Shown: one piece after another, positions 17,310 through 27,647 of the stretch | Numbering within the stretch: the first letter of the stretch is position 1 | Layout of the letters: the number at the start of each line of letters is the position of its first letter | Origin: Flavobacterium reichenbachii | GTDB lineage: Bacteria > Bacteroidota > Bacteroidia > Flavobacteriales > Flavobacteriaceae | Reading direction: 5' to 3' | Assembly: GCF_002217435.1 (NCBI RefSeq) | Contig: NZ_MUHF01000004.1 | Span: forward strand, 1 to 64,000 | Length of the DNA stretch: 64,000 nucleotides | The notes under the pieces: generated by a model | The model's input: the letters and a program-made list of their open reading frames with translations, nothing else | Told to the model about the DNA's origin: nothing | Databases searched by the model: none | Translations under genes and position numbers: made by a program

Positions 17310-19592
17310 TTATTTTGAAGTTGAATACGAATATGGAAAATCTCCAGCTGCTGTACCTCGCTGAACATTTGGAGAATTAGTCATCTCAAAATTTAATTCG
17401 CCTCCTTTTAAAACATCAAAATGGTTGATATAATTTTTGCTGAATGGCGCATTATTCCATTTTAAATCCTGAACATATTTATTGGTTTCAGAATTATTGG
17501 GAGCATTGATAATTAATTGTTTTCCGTTTTCTAACTGCAAGATTATTTTCTTAAATAATGGCGCGCCCAAAACATATTCGTCTGTAGCCGGACAAACAGG
17601 ATAAAATCCCATAGAAGAGAAAATATACCACGCAGAAGTCTGGCCGTTATCTTCATCGCCGCAATATCCGTCTGGAGTTGGTTTGTACAAGCGGTTCATT
17701 ACTTCTCTGGACCAATATTGGGTTTTCCACGGTTCGCCTGCGTAATTATACAAATAAATCATGTGCTGAATCGGCTGATTTCCGTGTGCGTATTGTCCCA
17801 TGTTCATGATCTGCATTTCGCGAATTTCATGAATTACAGATCCGTAATAACTATCATCAAAAACGGGCGGTGTTGTAAATACAGCGTCTAATTTTTCGGT
17901 AAATTTTTTAGATCCTCCCATTAAGTCAATCAATCCCTGAACGTCATGAAAAACGCTCCAGCTGTAATGCATAGCATTTCCTTCTGTAAAAGCATCTCCC
18001 CATTTTAACGGATTAAAATTGGCAGGAAAACTTCCGTCTTTGTTTCTGCCGCTCATCCATCCGATTGATGGATTATATAGCTTTTTATAGTTCATCATTC
18101 TTTTTTCGAACAAACTGATTTCTTTTTTAGGACAATTTAGAGCTTTTGCCAGTTTCCAAATTGCAAAATCATCATAAGCATATTCTAAAGTTCTGGCCGC
18201 GTTTTCGTTGATTTTTACATCATAAGGCACATAACCTAAGGTGTTATAATACGAAACTCCTTTTCTGCCGACAGCATCCATCGGCCCTTCGTTATTGGCT
18301 CCATGAACCAACGCTTCGTACAAAGTATTGATGTCGTAACCGCGTAAACCTTTCATATAAGCATCTGAAACTACAGAAGCCGAATTGTTTCCAACCATTA
18401 CATTTCTAAATCCCGGACTTGACCATTCTGGCAGAAAACCGCCTTCTTTATAATCGTTAATCAAACCTTCCTGCATTTCTTTATTGATGGAAGGATAAAC
18501 CAGATTTAAAAGTGGATATAAGGCACGAAAAGTATCCCAAAAACCTGTTCCTGCATACATATAACCCGGAAGAACATTTCCGTTGTAAGGACTGTAATGC
18601 ACCGTTTCTCCTTTTGCATTGATTTCATATTGCTTTTGAGGGAAACAAGCCGCACGGTACAAACAAGAATAAAATGTTTTTAGCTGTTCTTCGCTTCCTC
18701 CTTCTGCTGTAACTTTTCCTAAAACTTTATTCCATTCTTTTTTAGAGGTTTCAACCGTTTCAGCAAAAGAAGCATTTCCTAATTCTTTTAAATTGAGTTC
18801 TGCTTGTTCCGGGCTGATAAAAGACGAAGCTGTTTTTACGTTTACGATTTCACCTTTTTTAGTTTTAAAACCTACTACAGCACCTGCATGATTGTCCTGC
18901 AATTCTAATTTATCTTTTTCCAGACCTTTATCATTCCAAGTGGAATTTGATGCAAACGGTTTATCGAAAACCAGAACAAAATAGTTTTTGAAATTCGTAG
19001 GAACTCCTCCGCTGTTGCGCGTGGTATATCCTATAATTTTATTTTCTGACGGAATAATTTTCACGTACGATCCTTTATCAAAGGCATCAATTACGATGGA
19101 AGACTGTTCATTTTCTGGAAATGTAATTTGAAAATGAGCAGCTCTTTCGGTCGCTGTTATTTCTGTTGTAACATCATAATCTGCCAAATACACGCTGTAA
19201 TAATATGGCTTTGAAACTTCTGCCTTATGACTGAACCAGCTTGCTCTGTCCGCTTCCGCGAAAGCCAATTTACCTGTTACCGGCATAATCGAAAACTGAC
19301 CGTAATCGTTCATCCACGGCGATGGCTGATGTGTTTGTTTAAATCCTCTGATCTTTTCGGCAGTATAAATATAAGCCCATCCATCTCCCATTTTACCAGT
19401 CTGCGGTGTCCAGAAATTCATTCCCCATGGTCTGCAGACTGCTGGATATGTGTTTCCGTTAGAAAGACTGTGAAGTGACTGGGTTCCCATTAAAGGATTT
19501 ACATATTCTACAGGATCTAAAGTTTTAACTTGTGCATTTACAAAAACGCAGCATTGCAATACTCCTAAAAAAATTAAACTCTTTATTTTCAT
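17310..19592 (-). CDS. GH92 alpha-mannosidase
   Basis: This is a 760-residue secreted glycoside hydrolase of family 92, calcium-dependent exo-alpha-mannosidases (usually alpha-1,2). A signal peptide spans about 1-20 (ending NAQ). The N-terminal beta-sandwich has YVNPLMGTQS and GFKQTHQPSPWMNDYG. The catalytic (alpha/alpha)6 part has GTGFWDTFRALYPL, GNAMHYSWSVFHDVQGL and the conserved GDEDNGQTSAWYIFSSMGFY. It is last in a leftward PUL behind SusC, SusD and another GH92. The 5' end is duplicated just upstream in the intergenic region. Confidence 0.93.
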   Translation of the reverse strand: MKIKSLIFLGVLQCCVFVNAQVKTLDPVEYVNPLMGTQSLHSLSNGNTYPAVCRPWGMNFWTPQTGKMGDGWAYIYTAEKIRGFKQTHQPSPWMNDYGQFSIMPVTGKLAFAEADRASWFSHKAEVSKPYYYSVYLADYDVTTEITATERAAHFQITFPENEQSSIVIDAFDKGSYVKIIPSENKIIGYTTRNSGGVPTNFKNYFVLVFDKPFASNSTWNDKGLEKDKLELQDNHAGAVVGFKTKKGEIVNVKTASSFISPEQAELNLKELGNASFAETVETSKKEWNKVLGKVTAEGGSEEQLKTFYSCLYRAACFPQKQYEINAKGETVHYSPYNGNVLPGYMYAGTGFWDTFRALYPLLNLVYPSINKEMQEGLINDYKEGGFLPEWSSPGFRNVMVGNNSASVVSDAYMKGLRGYDINTLYEALVHGANNEGPMDAVGRKGVSYYNTLGYVPYDVKINENAARTLEYAYDDFAIWKLAKALNCPKKEISLFEKRMMNYKKLYNPSIGWMSGRNKDGSFPANFNPLKWGDAFTEGNAMHYSWSVFHDVQGLIDLMGGSKKFTEKLDAVFTTPPVFDDSYYGSVIHEIREMQIMNMGQYAHGNQPIQHMIYLYNYAGEPWKTQYWSREVMNRLYKPTPDGYCGDEDNGQTSAWYIFSSMGFYPVCPATDEYVLGAPLFKKIILQLENGKQLIINAPNNSETNKYVQDLKWNNAPFSKNYINHFDVLKGGELNFEMTNSPNVQRGTAAGDFPYSYSTSK

Positions 19593-20056
19593 GTTCTTTT
19601 TTTATTATCCTAACAGGTTTTAAAAACCTGTTAGGTATTTATATTGATTACTGATACCGATTATCAAACCTAACAGGTTTTTAAAACCTGTTAGGAAACT
19701 AAATCCTACTTCAAAAATTAAAGTGGTCTGTCTTCTTTTTTTACTCCAAAAGTTGTTGACGGTTTGCTTCCCATAAATAATTTCAGCTAAAGTTTTAACT
19801 TGTGCATTTATAAAAACGCACCATTGCAATACTCCTAAAAAAAAATTAAACTCTTTATTTTCATGTTCTTTTTTTATTATCCTAACAGGTTTTTAAAAGC
19901 TTTTAGGTATTTATATTGATTACTGATACCGATTATCAAACCTAACAGGTTTTAAAACCTGTTAGGAAACTAAATCCTACTTCAAAAATTAAAGTGGTCT
20001 GTCTTCTTTTTTTACTCCAAAAGTTGTTGACGGTTTGCTTCCCATAAATAATTTCA
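19517..20056. repeat. Tandem duplication of a GH92 gene junction (two ~270-bp copies)
   Basis: Copy 1 is about 19517-19786 and copy 2 about 19787-20056. Each contains the first 25 or so codons of the downstream GH92 gene, the intergenic spacer, and the last 20 or so codons of the upstream GH92 gene. Copy 1 supplies the true start (19592) and copy 2 the true stop (19989). The other two ends are dead remnants. The remnant start in copy 2 has two extra A/T in a homopolymer, giving an early stop. The 396-bp gap holds nothing else but the palindromes. Confidence 0.85.
19609..19966. repeat. Four copies of a CCTAACAGG palindrome
   Basis: Palindromes of 26-27 bp (CCTAACAGGTTTTAAAACCT core) lie at 19609-19635, 19669-19695, 19881-19907 (degenerate) and 19941-19966. 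They can form strong hairpins in transcripts of either strand and look like terminator or REP-type repeats. The doubling of the pair comes from the local tandem duplication. Confidence 0.8.
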
Positions 20057-22262
20057 ATTCACCACCTTTTACAATCATATCGTGCGTAATATATGATTTT
20101 GTATATGGCTTTCCGTTATATTCTGCTTTCTGAATGTATAGGTTTGCTGCGCTGTTGTTAACTGCGGTTAGTGTAAACGAAATATCTTTTTTATAATGTA
20201 TTACGGCATTATTTACCAGCGGACTTCCTAAAACGTAAATTCCGTTTGCCGGATTTACAGAATAGAATCCCATTGAGGAAAAAATATACCAGGCCGACAT
20301 TTGTCCTAAATCTTCATTGCCGCACAATCCGTCTGGTTTGGTCGAATAGAATTTTTCATCAATTTCGCGGATTAATTTTGCCGTTTTCCAAGGTTGTCCT
20401 GCATAAGCGTACAAATACGGAATATGATGATTTGGTTCATTTCCTTGCGCGTATTGACCTATTAATCCACTGATATCCGGAGAAATATCTTCTCCTTCTA
20501 CTTTATCTGTGAGTAAGAAAAGTGAATCTAATTTGGCTAAAAATTTATCTTCACTTCCAAATAAATCAATTAAACTATAAGGATCCTGAGGAACAAGCCA
20601 GGTATACTGCCAGGCATTTCCTTCTACATAATCGTCTTTACGATGCGCTGAAGAAAGCGGATTAAATGGTGTTCTCCAATTTCCATTAGACAATTTACCT
20701 CGCATAAAGGTCGTTTCTTTATCAAAATAAAGCTTGTATAAATTGGCTCTTTTCGTAAAGTAATCATAATCATCAGTTCTATTTAAGGCTTTGGCCATTA
20801 ATGCAATACAATAATCATCGATTGCATATTCTAAAGCGTTGCCTACAGATTCCAACAATTTATCGGCAGGAATATATTCTAATTTCTGCACATAATCCAT
20901 TCCTTCACGCTTCTGCATGGCTGTTTTTTTGACTGCCTCGTAAGCCAATTCGGTATCGTAATCGCGGTATCCCTTTAGATAAGCGTCGACAATAACAGCA
21001 ATGGAGTGATTTCCGTTCATGGTATTGGTTTCATTTCCCATTAAATGCCAGACTGGAAGTCTTCCCTGCTGCTGGTAAATTGCCAAAAATGATTTTACAA
21101 TATCATTGATTTTATCCGGCTGTGTAATTGTATATAAGGGATGTAAGGCACGATAGGTGTCCCAAAGCGAGAAAGTGGTATAATTGGTAAAATTTGCTTT
21201 TTCGTAAACTTTTTTATCCGTTCCTCTGTAATCGCCGTTAGCATCATTAAAAATAGAAGGTGCAAACATGGTATGATACAGGGATGTATAAAAAACTTTC
21301 ATTGTTTTATCGTTTCCTTTAATCTGGATTTTGTTGAGTTCTGTATTCCATTTTGAAGTGGCTTCTTTTACTGTTCCTTCAAAATTCCAATTCGGAATCT
21401 CGGCTTGTATATTCGCGGAAGCGTTTTCATAACTTACCGGAGAAATACCCACTTTTACCAATACTTGTTTGTTTTTTGAAGTAACGAAATCCAGCACGGC
21501 TTTCATTTTTAAGCCTTCAAATTCAGTTCCTTTAACTGCTGTAATACTATCATACAACGCCATATTTTTTATAGGCTGCGAAAATTCCATTGCAAAATAA
21601 ACGCGCTGATCTGCTGCCCATCCTGTAGAATATCTATATCCTGCAATTTTGGTGTCGCTGATCTTTTTTATAAAGGTTTTTACAGGTTTGTCCCATCCTA
21701 TTCCATCTGCAAGATCCAGTAAGATATGAGCGTCATTTGCAGATTCAAAAGTATATTTATGAAAACCCACTCTTTCGCTTGCGGTAAGCTCTGCCTTGAT
21801 TTTATATTTATCTAATAATACGCTGTAATAACCCGGTTTGGTTACTTCATTTTTATGAGAGAAATATGAGCCGTAGCCCGTTTCCATATCTGTTTTTGTT
21901 CCTTTGGTAAGTGCTGTTTTTCCTGAGAATGGCAATAAAAGAATATCATTCAAATCTCCGATTCCGGTACCGCTCAAATGGGTGTGTGTAAAGCCTAAAA
22001 TAGTGTTGCTGGAATAGTTATAACCACTGCACCAATCCCAGCCTTCAAAAATATTAACGGGCCCTAACTGAACCGCTCCAAAAGGCACATTGGCCCCAAC
22101 AAAAACATGTCCGTGGCCACCAGAACCAATTAATGGATCTACATATTTTGTATAATCTAAACTGTTTGCTTTTGTTTTCTTTTCCTGCGACATCATTTCA
22201 CTGCTAAAAAGCAGGTTTAAGGCTAAAAGTGCGCTAAAAAATATCTGGTTTATTCTTGTCAT
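19989..22262 (-). CDS. GH92 alpha-mannosidase, second copy
   Basis: A 757-residue GH92 protein with its own signal peptide (MTRINQIFFSALLALNLLFS). Conserved blocks are YVDPLIGSGGHGHVFVGA, PFGAVQLGP, GFTHTHLSGTG, FSLWDTYRALHPL, GNAWQYTWLVPQDP and GNEDLGQMSAWYIFSSMGFY. I begin at the ATG at 22262, where the signal peptide starts; a 49-codon upstream extension is not protein-like. It is only distantly similar to its neighbour GH92, so the pair likely splits linkage or substrate specificity on mannan or N-glycan-like material. Confidence 0.93.
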   Translation of the reverse strand: MTRINQIFFSALLALNLLFSSEMMSQEKKTKANSLDYTKYVDPLIGSGGHGHVFVGANVPFGAVQLGPVNIFEGWDWCSGYNYSSNTILGFTHTHLSGTGIGDLNDILLLPFSGKTALTKGTKTDMETGYGSYFSHKNEVTKPGYYSVLLDKYKIKAELTASERVGFHKYTFESANDAHILLDLADGIGWDKPVKTFIKKISDTKIAGYRYSTGWAADQRVYFAMEFSQPIKNMALYDSITAVKGTEFEGLKMKAVLDFVTSKNKQVLVKVGISPVSYENASANIQAEIPNWNFEGTVKEATSKWNTELNKIQIKGNDKTMKVFYTSLYHTMFAPSIFNDANGDYRGTDKKVYEKANFTNYTTFSLWDTYRALHPLYTITQPDKINDIVKSFLAIYQQQGRLPVWHLMGNETNTMNGNHSIAVIVDAYLKGYRDYDTELAYEAVKKTAMQKREGMDYVQKLEYIPADKLLESVGNALEYAIDDYCIALMAKALNRTDDYDYFTKRANLYKLYFDKETTFMRGKLSNGNWRTPFNPLSSAHRKDDYVEGNAWQYTWLVPQDPYSLIDLFGSEDKFLAKLDSLFLLTDKVEGEDISPDISGLIGQYAQGNEPNHHIPYLYAYAGQPWKTAKLIREIDEKFYSTKPDGLCGNEDLGQMSAWYIFSSMGFYSVNPANGIYVLGSPLVNNAVIHYKKDISFTLTAVNNSAANLYIQKAEYNGKPYTKSYITHDMIVKGGELKLFMGSKPSTTFGVKKEDRPL

Positions 22263-22390
22263 TTTTTTTATTCTAAAATTCTGAGATGCTAAAGTTCTAG
22301 TTTTTTTCTGAAATAACTGCTTGTAAGCATACAATAAAAAATAAGCCGGGCACGTACAACCCGACTTATTTTCACTAAACAACCAAATAC

Positions 22391-23908
22391 TTATTGTTTG
22401 TCCCACCAAACTCTAGTGGTCATTAAATCTAATCCCTGACGCTGAATTGCTTCTCTGTAGTTTGCAGCATTTGTGATAAGCTCAGATTGATCGTAAATTA
22501 ATCTTCTCGGAATCGTTCCATTTGTTTCTCCTGTAGGATCATTTACCGGAACCAAAACCGGATAACCCGTTCTTCTGTATTCAGAAAATGCTTCAAAACC
22601 ATTAAATAATAATACAATCCATTTTTGAGTGATAATCTGCTCTATTTTTTGTGCTTCTGTACCAGCTGTTTTAAAAGGATACGTCGTGATGTAAGTATTG
22701 TATTCCGCAGCGGTAACAGCAGGAACTTTATCTCCAAAAATGGTTAAAATATCCATTGCTGCTTTTACACCAGCTTCGTAATACGTTTGTGCAGAACCGC
22801 CAACATTCCATCCTCTAACTGCTGCTTCTGCCAGTAAAAATTTTACTTCGGCATGAGACATAATCAAAGTTGGTGCATCATAACGTAAAACTGTCGATGT
22901 GTTTGGATCTGAGAAAAGTTTTTTATCTCCTCCCGGAAACTCTTTAGCATCATTGGCAAGACCTTGTTGACTTGCTGGTGAATTATCTCCTGTTGCTTCT
23001 AATTTTGCGTAAATTCTTAAACGAGGATCATTAGTGTTTTTTAATAAATCTATAAAAGTTTTACTGAATTTGATGTTTGATTCTCCTCCGTTTAAGTCAT
23101 TTCTAACCCATGAAGAAGTAATAGGATTTGTTTTTACTCCTGCCGGACCTGCATCATGCTTCAAAACAAGGCTGTCATCGTTTGATGTAAATACACCTTT
23201 TGCATATGCTTTTTCTACATATTCTTTTGCTTTAGCAGGATTTACTTTTGTTAAACGCATTGCTACACGAAGCATTAACGAATTGGCAAGTTTTTTCCAT
23301 CTTGCTACATCACTTTGATAATATAAATCGGCTGCGCCAACAAAAGCTTTATTTGCATCTAATGCGTCTCCAGCCTGATCTAATTCTTTTAAAAGATCAT
23401 TATAAATTGCTTCCTGAGTGTCATATTTTGGCGAAAATACATTTCCTGTATATCCTTTTCCTGCGTCAAAATATGGAACTTCTCCATATGTATCGGTCAA
23501 TTTTTGATACATAAAAACTTTCATGATTCTAAGTGCCTGAATCATGTTTGAATTTTCCGGCGTATTTTCTACCACAGACAATAATTGATAAATCTGGTTT
23601 AATCCTTTACCATATGTTTCGCCAAAAAGAGCTGCAGAATATTCTGAAGAATAAGTATATTTTGAACCAGATCCTCCTAATGAAGAAAACTGCTGTACAA
23701 TTTGTGCAGCATAGATATTGTTTCCTCTAGTATTAGAGAAATCCTGTCCGTCAACATAAATCTCTGCAAGTGTAAACATAGATTTTATTGCAGGATCTGT
23801 CAGAGCATTGGGATTCGTATTCATTTCTTCGAATCCTTTATCGCAAGAAGACAGTGTCATGGCACCAACAACAGCGATACAAAATGTTTTTATATAGGTA
23901 TTTTTCAT
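22391..23908 (-). CDS. SusD/RagB-like outer membrane lipoprotein
   Basis: This is a 505-residue SusD-like glycan-binding lipoprotein of the outer membrane (SusD-like_2 type). The lipoprotein signal ends in TLSSC (Cys22). The TPR-like helical region shows YGEVPYFDAGKGY, EAIYNDLLKELDQAGD and ARWKKLANSLMLRVAMRL. The C-terminal part has LIMSHAEVKFLLAEAAVRG and IITQKWIVLLFNGFEAFSEY. It starts 10 nt after the susC-like stop. The partner SusC forms the channel that SusD caps. The 128-nt gap to the GH92 gene shows nothing I recognise. Confidence 0.93.
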   Translation of the reverse strand: MKNTYIKTFCIAVVGAMTLSSCDKGFEEMNTNPNALTDPAIKSMFTLAEIYVDGQDFSNTRGNNIYAAQIVQQFSSLGGSGSKYTYSSEYSAALFGETYGKGLNQIYQLLSVVENTPENSNMIQALRIMKVFMYQKLTDTYGEVPYFDAGKGYTGNVFSPKYDTQEAIYNDLLKELDQAGDALDANKAFVGAADLYYQSDVARWKKLANSLMLRVAMRLTKVNPAKAKEYVEKAYAKGVFTSNDDSLVLKHDAGPAGVKTNPITSSWVRNDLNGGESNIKFSKTFIDLLKNTNDPRLRIYAKLEATGDNSPASQQGLANDAKEFPGGDKKLFSDPNTSTVLRYDAPTLIMSHAEVKFLLAEAAVRGWNVGGSAQTYYEAGVKAAMDILTIFGDKVPAVTAAEYNTYITTYPFKTAGTEAQKIEQIITQKWIVLLFNGFEAFSEYRRTGYPVLVPVNDPTGETNGTIPRRLIYDQSELITNAANYREAIQRQGLDLMTTRVWWDKQ

Positions 23909-23918
23909 TTTTTTAATA

Positions 23919-26900
23919 TTAGAATTTGACATTAAGAGTTACTCCATAATTTCTTGTCAAAGGCATAGAAGCTCTTTCAAGTCCTTGTGCATTACTGTTA
24001 GAGTAATTTGACTCTGGATCTATGTTTGGCACTTTGTCATAAATGGTCCATAAATTGTGTGCAGAAAAAGCTAAGCTGATAGCTTGAAACGGGGTATTTT
24101 GAAGATATGTTTTCGGAAAATTATAACCAAATGATATCGCTCTTAACTTAACAAAATCAGCATCGTACACAAAGTTTGATGTTACATCACTGTAACTTCT
24201 CCAATAATCGTAAGCAGATACAGTCTGGTTTACAGGATTACCGTTTACATCTGTACCAGAAACTGCTACGCCTCCTTCACGACCCGGAAGTGTAATTTCT
24301 GATAATCCGTAGCGTGTTCCTAACTGATTGGTTGCAGAATAGATTTCTCCTCCAAATTTAGCATCAACAAAAACAGACAATGTAAAGTTTTTATAAGTAA
24401 AATCATTTGAAAGTCCCATCGAAGTTGGTGCAACACCTTGTCCTGCAATGATTAGATTTCCTCTCATAAATTTACCATTAGTATCGAGTACAATATTTCC
24501 GCTTGCATCTCTTAAATAATCGTAAGCTTTAATTACTCCAAAAGGCTGTCCTTTTTCTAAAACTACAGAAGCTCTTGCATCTCTGTTTCCTTCTAATGAT
24601 TTGGTTGTAATTTTATCAGAAAGGCTGATCACTTCACTATCGTTGTAAGCAAAATTATATCCTACACTCCAAGAGAAATTTGGTGTTTTTACAGCTTTTA
24701 CATTAATTGCAAATTCAACTCCTTTATTCAGGATTTCACCCACATTAATTTTAGTTGTTCTAAAACCAGACGCCTGCGAAACATCTGCATCTGTAATATC
24801 ATTAGTTGTTTTTTTATGGTAGAAAGTCAAATCTGTACTTACTCTGTTATTGAAGAATGTATTTTCGAAACCAAATTCGATTGTGCTTACATTGTACGGT
24901 TTCAAAGTTCTGTTTGGAATTGTTTCTCCATTAATACCTAAAATTGGCTGTCCTAACGAATCTGTCTGTCCGTCTGGAGTGGTATAAGTCAATGCCAAAG
25001 CATATGCTTCCGGCAAAGCTCCTCCTACGTTACCCCATCCTGCTCTAATTTTACCATAAGACATCCACTCTGGCATTCCGATAACTTCAGAATAAATAAA
25101 ACTGGCACTTACAGAAGGATAAAAGGTACTGTTGTTTGCTGGATCTAATGTTGAAAACCAATCCTCGCGACCTGTTAAACTTACGTATAAGAAATCTTTG
25201 TATCCTAAATCGGCAGAATAGAAAAGAGAATTTACTTCACTTTCAGAAAACAATTTCTCTGTTTTATCAGGCTGTGTATTTCCATAAAAATATTTAAACG
25301 GCACAATAAAATTATTTCCTTTCATTTTAATACCGCTGTATCTGTTATGCTGACGGTTTGCACCAACAAAAGCATCCAACGATAAATTTTTAGCAATATC
25401 GCCTTTGTATCCTAAATACCCAGAAGCATTGACCTCAGAACGAGTTTCATTTCTGTTTTCGATAGAACCTCCCGGGCTGTAGTTGATTCCTGTAGGTTCA
25501 ACTTCATTATATTCGTAATTAATATCGTCGATACCAATTACACCTTTTGCGTAAATTTTATCGGTAATATTATAAGTTACTTTTGCAGAACCAATAAAAC
25601 GTTTTCTAAGATCATTGTTTAAATCTTCTTTTGTAGCAAAATAAGGATTGGTATGATATACGTTGGCTCCTAAATAATCTTCTTCACCTCCATTGGCGTC
25701 GTACGGATTGCTCAGCAGTCTAATATCTGTACCCGGCGTCATGAAAGTAGTAGGAAAAGAAGGGTTTCTTGGCGAATCATTTAGATACGGTCTGTTATGA
25801 CTTTTTTCAGAAACATATTGAGCGTTCGTTTCTACATTTATTCTTTTATTTAAAGCTGAATTTAAACTCAAAGACACATTATTTCTTCCGAAACGTGTTC
25901 CCGGCATAATCGATTCATCTTTAGTATTTCCGAAAGACAATCTAAAATTTGTACTTTCATTTCCTCCCGAAATTGCCAGCGTATTGCTGAAAGAATATCC
26001 GGTTCTGTAGAAATTTTCTACATTGTCTTTTCCGTAAGCCTGATAAGGTTTTGTTGTTCCGTCTATTGCAAGAGAAGGTGTTCCATCATATTTATCACCC
26101 CATGCAAAATAGTAAGAATCTCTAAGTTCTTGTAAATTAGTAAATCTTGTCGGAATACCATTAGCATCTGGTGCACCTGCTCCGTATTGATCCTGCCAAT
26201 TCAAAAGACTTGCCGGAGTATTAAAAGTAGAGTTTGTGCTAAAATCTACTCCAATTCCTGTTCCGTTTTTACCTTTTTTTGTTGTAATCAAAATAACACC
26301 ATTCGATCCTCTGTACCCGTAAAGAGCAGAAGCTGCACTACCTTTTAGCACAGACATAGAAGCGATATCATCCGGATTAAAAGACGACATTCCGTCTCCT
26401 TTATCTACACCTCCGTACATACCTGCATTTCCCTGCTGGCTGTTGTCTATCGGAATACCGTCTACAACATACAAAGGCTGGTTAAGTCCAGATGCCGATG
26501 TTGCCCCGCGAATGACAACACGACTTGAACCAGATGGCCCTGTTACTGGCGCAGAAACATTTACCCCGGCTATTTTTCCCTGAAGTGCATTTCCTAAATT
26601 AATCTCTTTATTTTTGGTAAGCTCTTCGCCTTTTAATTCTCCAACTGCGTAACCTAAACTTTTCTTTTGTTTTTTAACTCCAAATGAAGTTACCACAACA
26701 TCTTTTAATTCCTCTGTATTATCTTGTAATACGATAGAAATTTTAGTCTCATTTTCCTGAAGCACAACTGATTTTGATGCGTATCCCATAGAAGATACCT
26801 GCAGCGTAACCTTACCTTCTGGAACATTCATCTTAAATCTTCCTTCGGCATCTGTAATTGCGCTGAATGGTTTCCCCTGAACCTCGATAGAGGCTGCAAC

Positions 26901-27011
26901 AACTCCTTTGTTCTGTGCATCTGCCACTGTGCCTGTTATTAGTCGGTTTTGTGCCGCGGCTCCAAGGCTGCTAAACAATACCATTCCTAAAACTGCTAAA
27001 ATTTGTTTCAT
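23919..27011 (-). CDS. SusC/RagA TonB-linked outer membrane transporter
   Basis: This is a 1030-residue TonB-dependent oligosaccharide importer. In order: signal peptide (1-20, ending AAAQ), carboxypeptidase-regulatory-like beta-sandwich (about 22-100, RLITGTVADAQNKGVVAAS), TonB-box region DVVVTSFG, plug with NALQGKIAGVNV and GYRGSNGVILITTKKGKNG, then the long beta-barrel ending TRNYGVTLNVKF. I prefer the ATG at 27011; an ATG two codons earlier (27017) is also possible. It is the first gene of the GH92 PUL. The substrate is inferred to be an alpha-mannoside from the neighbouring enzymes. Confidence 0.95.
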   Translation of the reverse strand: MKQILAVLGMVLFSSLGAAAQNRLITGTVADAQNKGVVAASIEVQGKPFSAITDAEGRFKMNVPEGKVTLQVSSMGYASKSVVLQENETKISIVLQDNTEELKDVVVTSFGVKKQKKSLGYAVGELKGEELTKNKEINLGNALQGKIAGVNVSAPVTGPSGSSRVVIRGATSASGLNQPLYVVDGIPIDNSQQGNAGMYGGVDKGDGMSSFNPDDIASMSVLKGSAASALYGYRGSNGVILITTKKGKNGTGIGVDFSTNSTFNTPASLLNWQDQYGAGAPDANGIPTRFTNLQELRDSYYFAWGDKYDGTPSLAIDGTTKPYQAYGKDNVENFYRTGYSFSNTLAISGGNESTNFRLSFGNTKDESIMPGTRFGRNNVSLSLNSALNKRINVETNAQYVSEKSHNRPYLNDSPRNPSFPTTFMTPGTDIRLLSNPYDANGGEEDYLGANVYHTNPYFATKEDLNNDLRKRFIGSAKVTYNITDKIYAKGVIGIDDINYEYNEVEPTGINYSPGGSIENRNETRSEVNASGYLGYKGDIAKNLSLDAFVGANRQHNRYSGIKMKGNNFIVPFKYFYGNTQPDKTEKLFSESEVNSLFYSADLGYKDFLYVSLTGREDWFSTLDPANNSTFYPSVSASFIYSEVIGMPEWMSYGKIRAGWGNVGGALPEAYALALTYTTPDGQTDSLGQPILGINGETIPNRTLKPYNVSTIEFGFENTFFNNRVSTDLTFYHKKTTNDITDADVSQASGFRTTKINVGEILNKGVEFAINVKAVKTPNFSWSVGYNFAYNDSEVISLSDKITTKSLEGNRDARASVVLEKGQPFGVIKAYDYLRDASGNIVLDTNGKFMRGNLIIAGQGVAPTSMGLSNDFTYKNFTLSVFVDAKFGGEIYSATNQLGTRYGLSEITLPGREGGVAVSGTDVNGNPVNQTVSAYDYWRSYSDVTSNFVYDADFVKLRAISFGYNFPKTYLQNTPFQAISLAFSAHNLWTIYDKVPNIDPESNYSNSNAQGLERASMPLTRNYGVTLNVKF

Positions 27012-27017
27012 AAGCAT

Positions 27018-27647
27018 TCTTTTTTGGTTTATTTGTTTTGATTGTTATTCTTACTTCTGTTTTAATAATTAATATTATTCAACGCTGCTTTAATAAAAAC
27101 TATATAGATAATGATCTATATTCCTTAAATTGTACTAAAAATTCTAATCTTAAATATTAAATTATCAGTCTTATCTTGTGCTTTTTTACTAAAACGTTTT
27201 AGTAAAATGGGTGTAAAAGTTTCAATTTTATGTATTTCACTTATTTTAAATTTTATTTATTTTTGATATTAAATGAATTCTGTAGAAATTGATTCCTGGC
27301 TTTTATGGTCTTTTCTACTCTGAAAAGAATTAAAATCTGCCATCTAAATCTGCCGTTATATTCCTTAAAAAACTGCAGCTTCTACTTCACCATATTTGAT
27401 TTAATTCTATTGATAAAAGTTGTTAATTAAATCTTAAACTACACTTACAAATATAAATTAAATATGACTTACAAAATCGTTTTAGTAAAATTTATTACTC
27501 ACTAATCACTTTTTTAATACTAAAATATAGCATAATTATCAATAAATATAGTATTTAGCTATTTAATTTTTACTCCATTTTTTTAAACAATTTGCCTTAT
27601 TTTGCTAATTTTTTTAACATTCAGAGTTTTATATAACGTTTAAAAAC
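27018..27647. other. Long AT-rich regulatory gap upstream of susC
   Basis: About 630 bp without a gene, between the susC-like start and the terminator of the MFS operon. It contains the two LacI-like palindromes (27184-27207 and 27469-27488). I saw no convincing reading frame or other repeat. No good TAnnTTTG element for susC was found on the minus strand. Confidence 0.6.
27184..27207. promoter_or_regulatory. LacI-like palindromic operator upstream of susC
   Basis: A perfect 24-bp palindrome with core ACTAAAACGTTTTAGT, centred on a CpG like LacI-family operators, lies about 170 bp upstream of susC. A second, imperfect version (TTACAAAATCGTTTTAGTAA) lies at 27469-27488. No LacI gene is present in the window, so the regulator would be encoded elsewhere. 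Confidence 0.6.

Noticed and set aside
19620..19829. 69-codon frame between the GH92 genes
   Set aside because: It is a chimera of the duplicated start of one GH92 gene and the out-of-frame end of the other, with a TTG start; explained by the tandem duplication.
22263..22409. 49-codon upstream extension of the second GH92 gene
   Set aside because: It overlaps the end of the susD-like gene and precedes a good signal peptide start at 22262.
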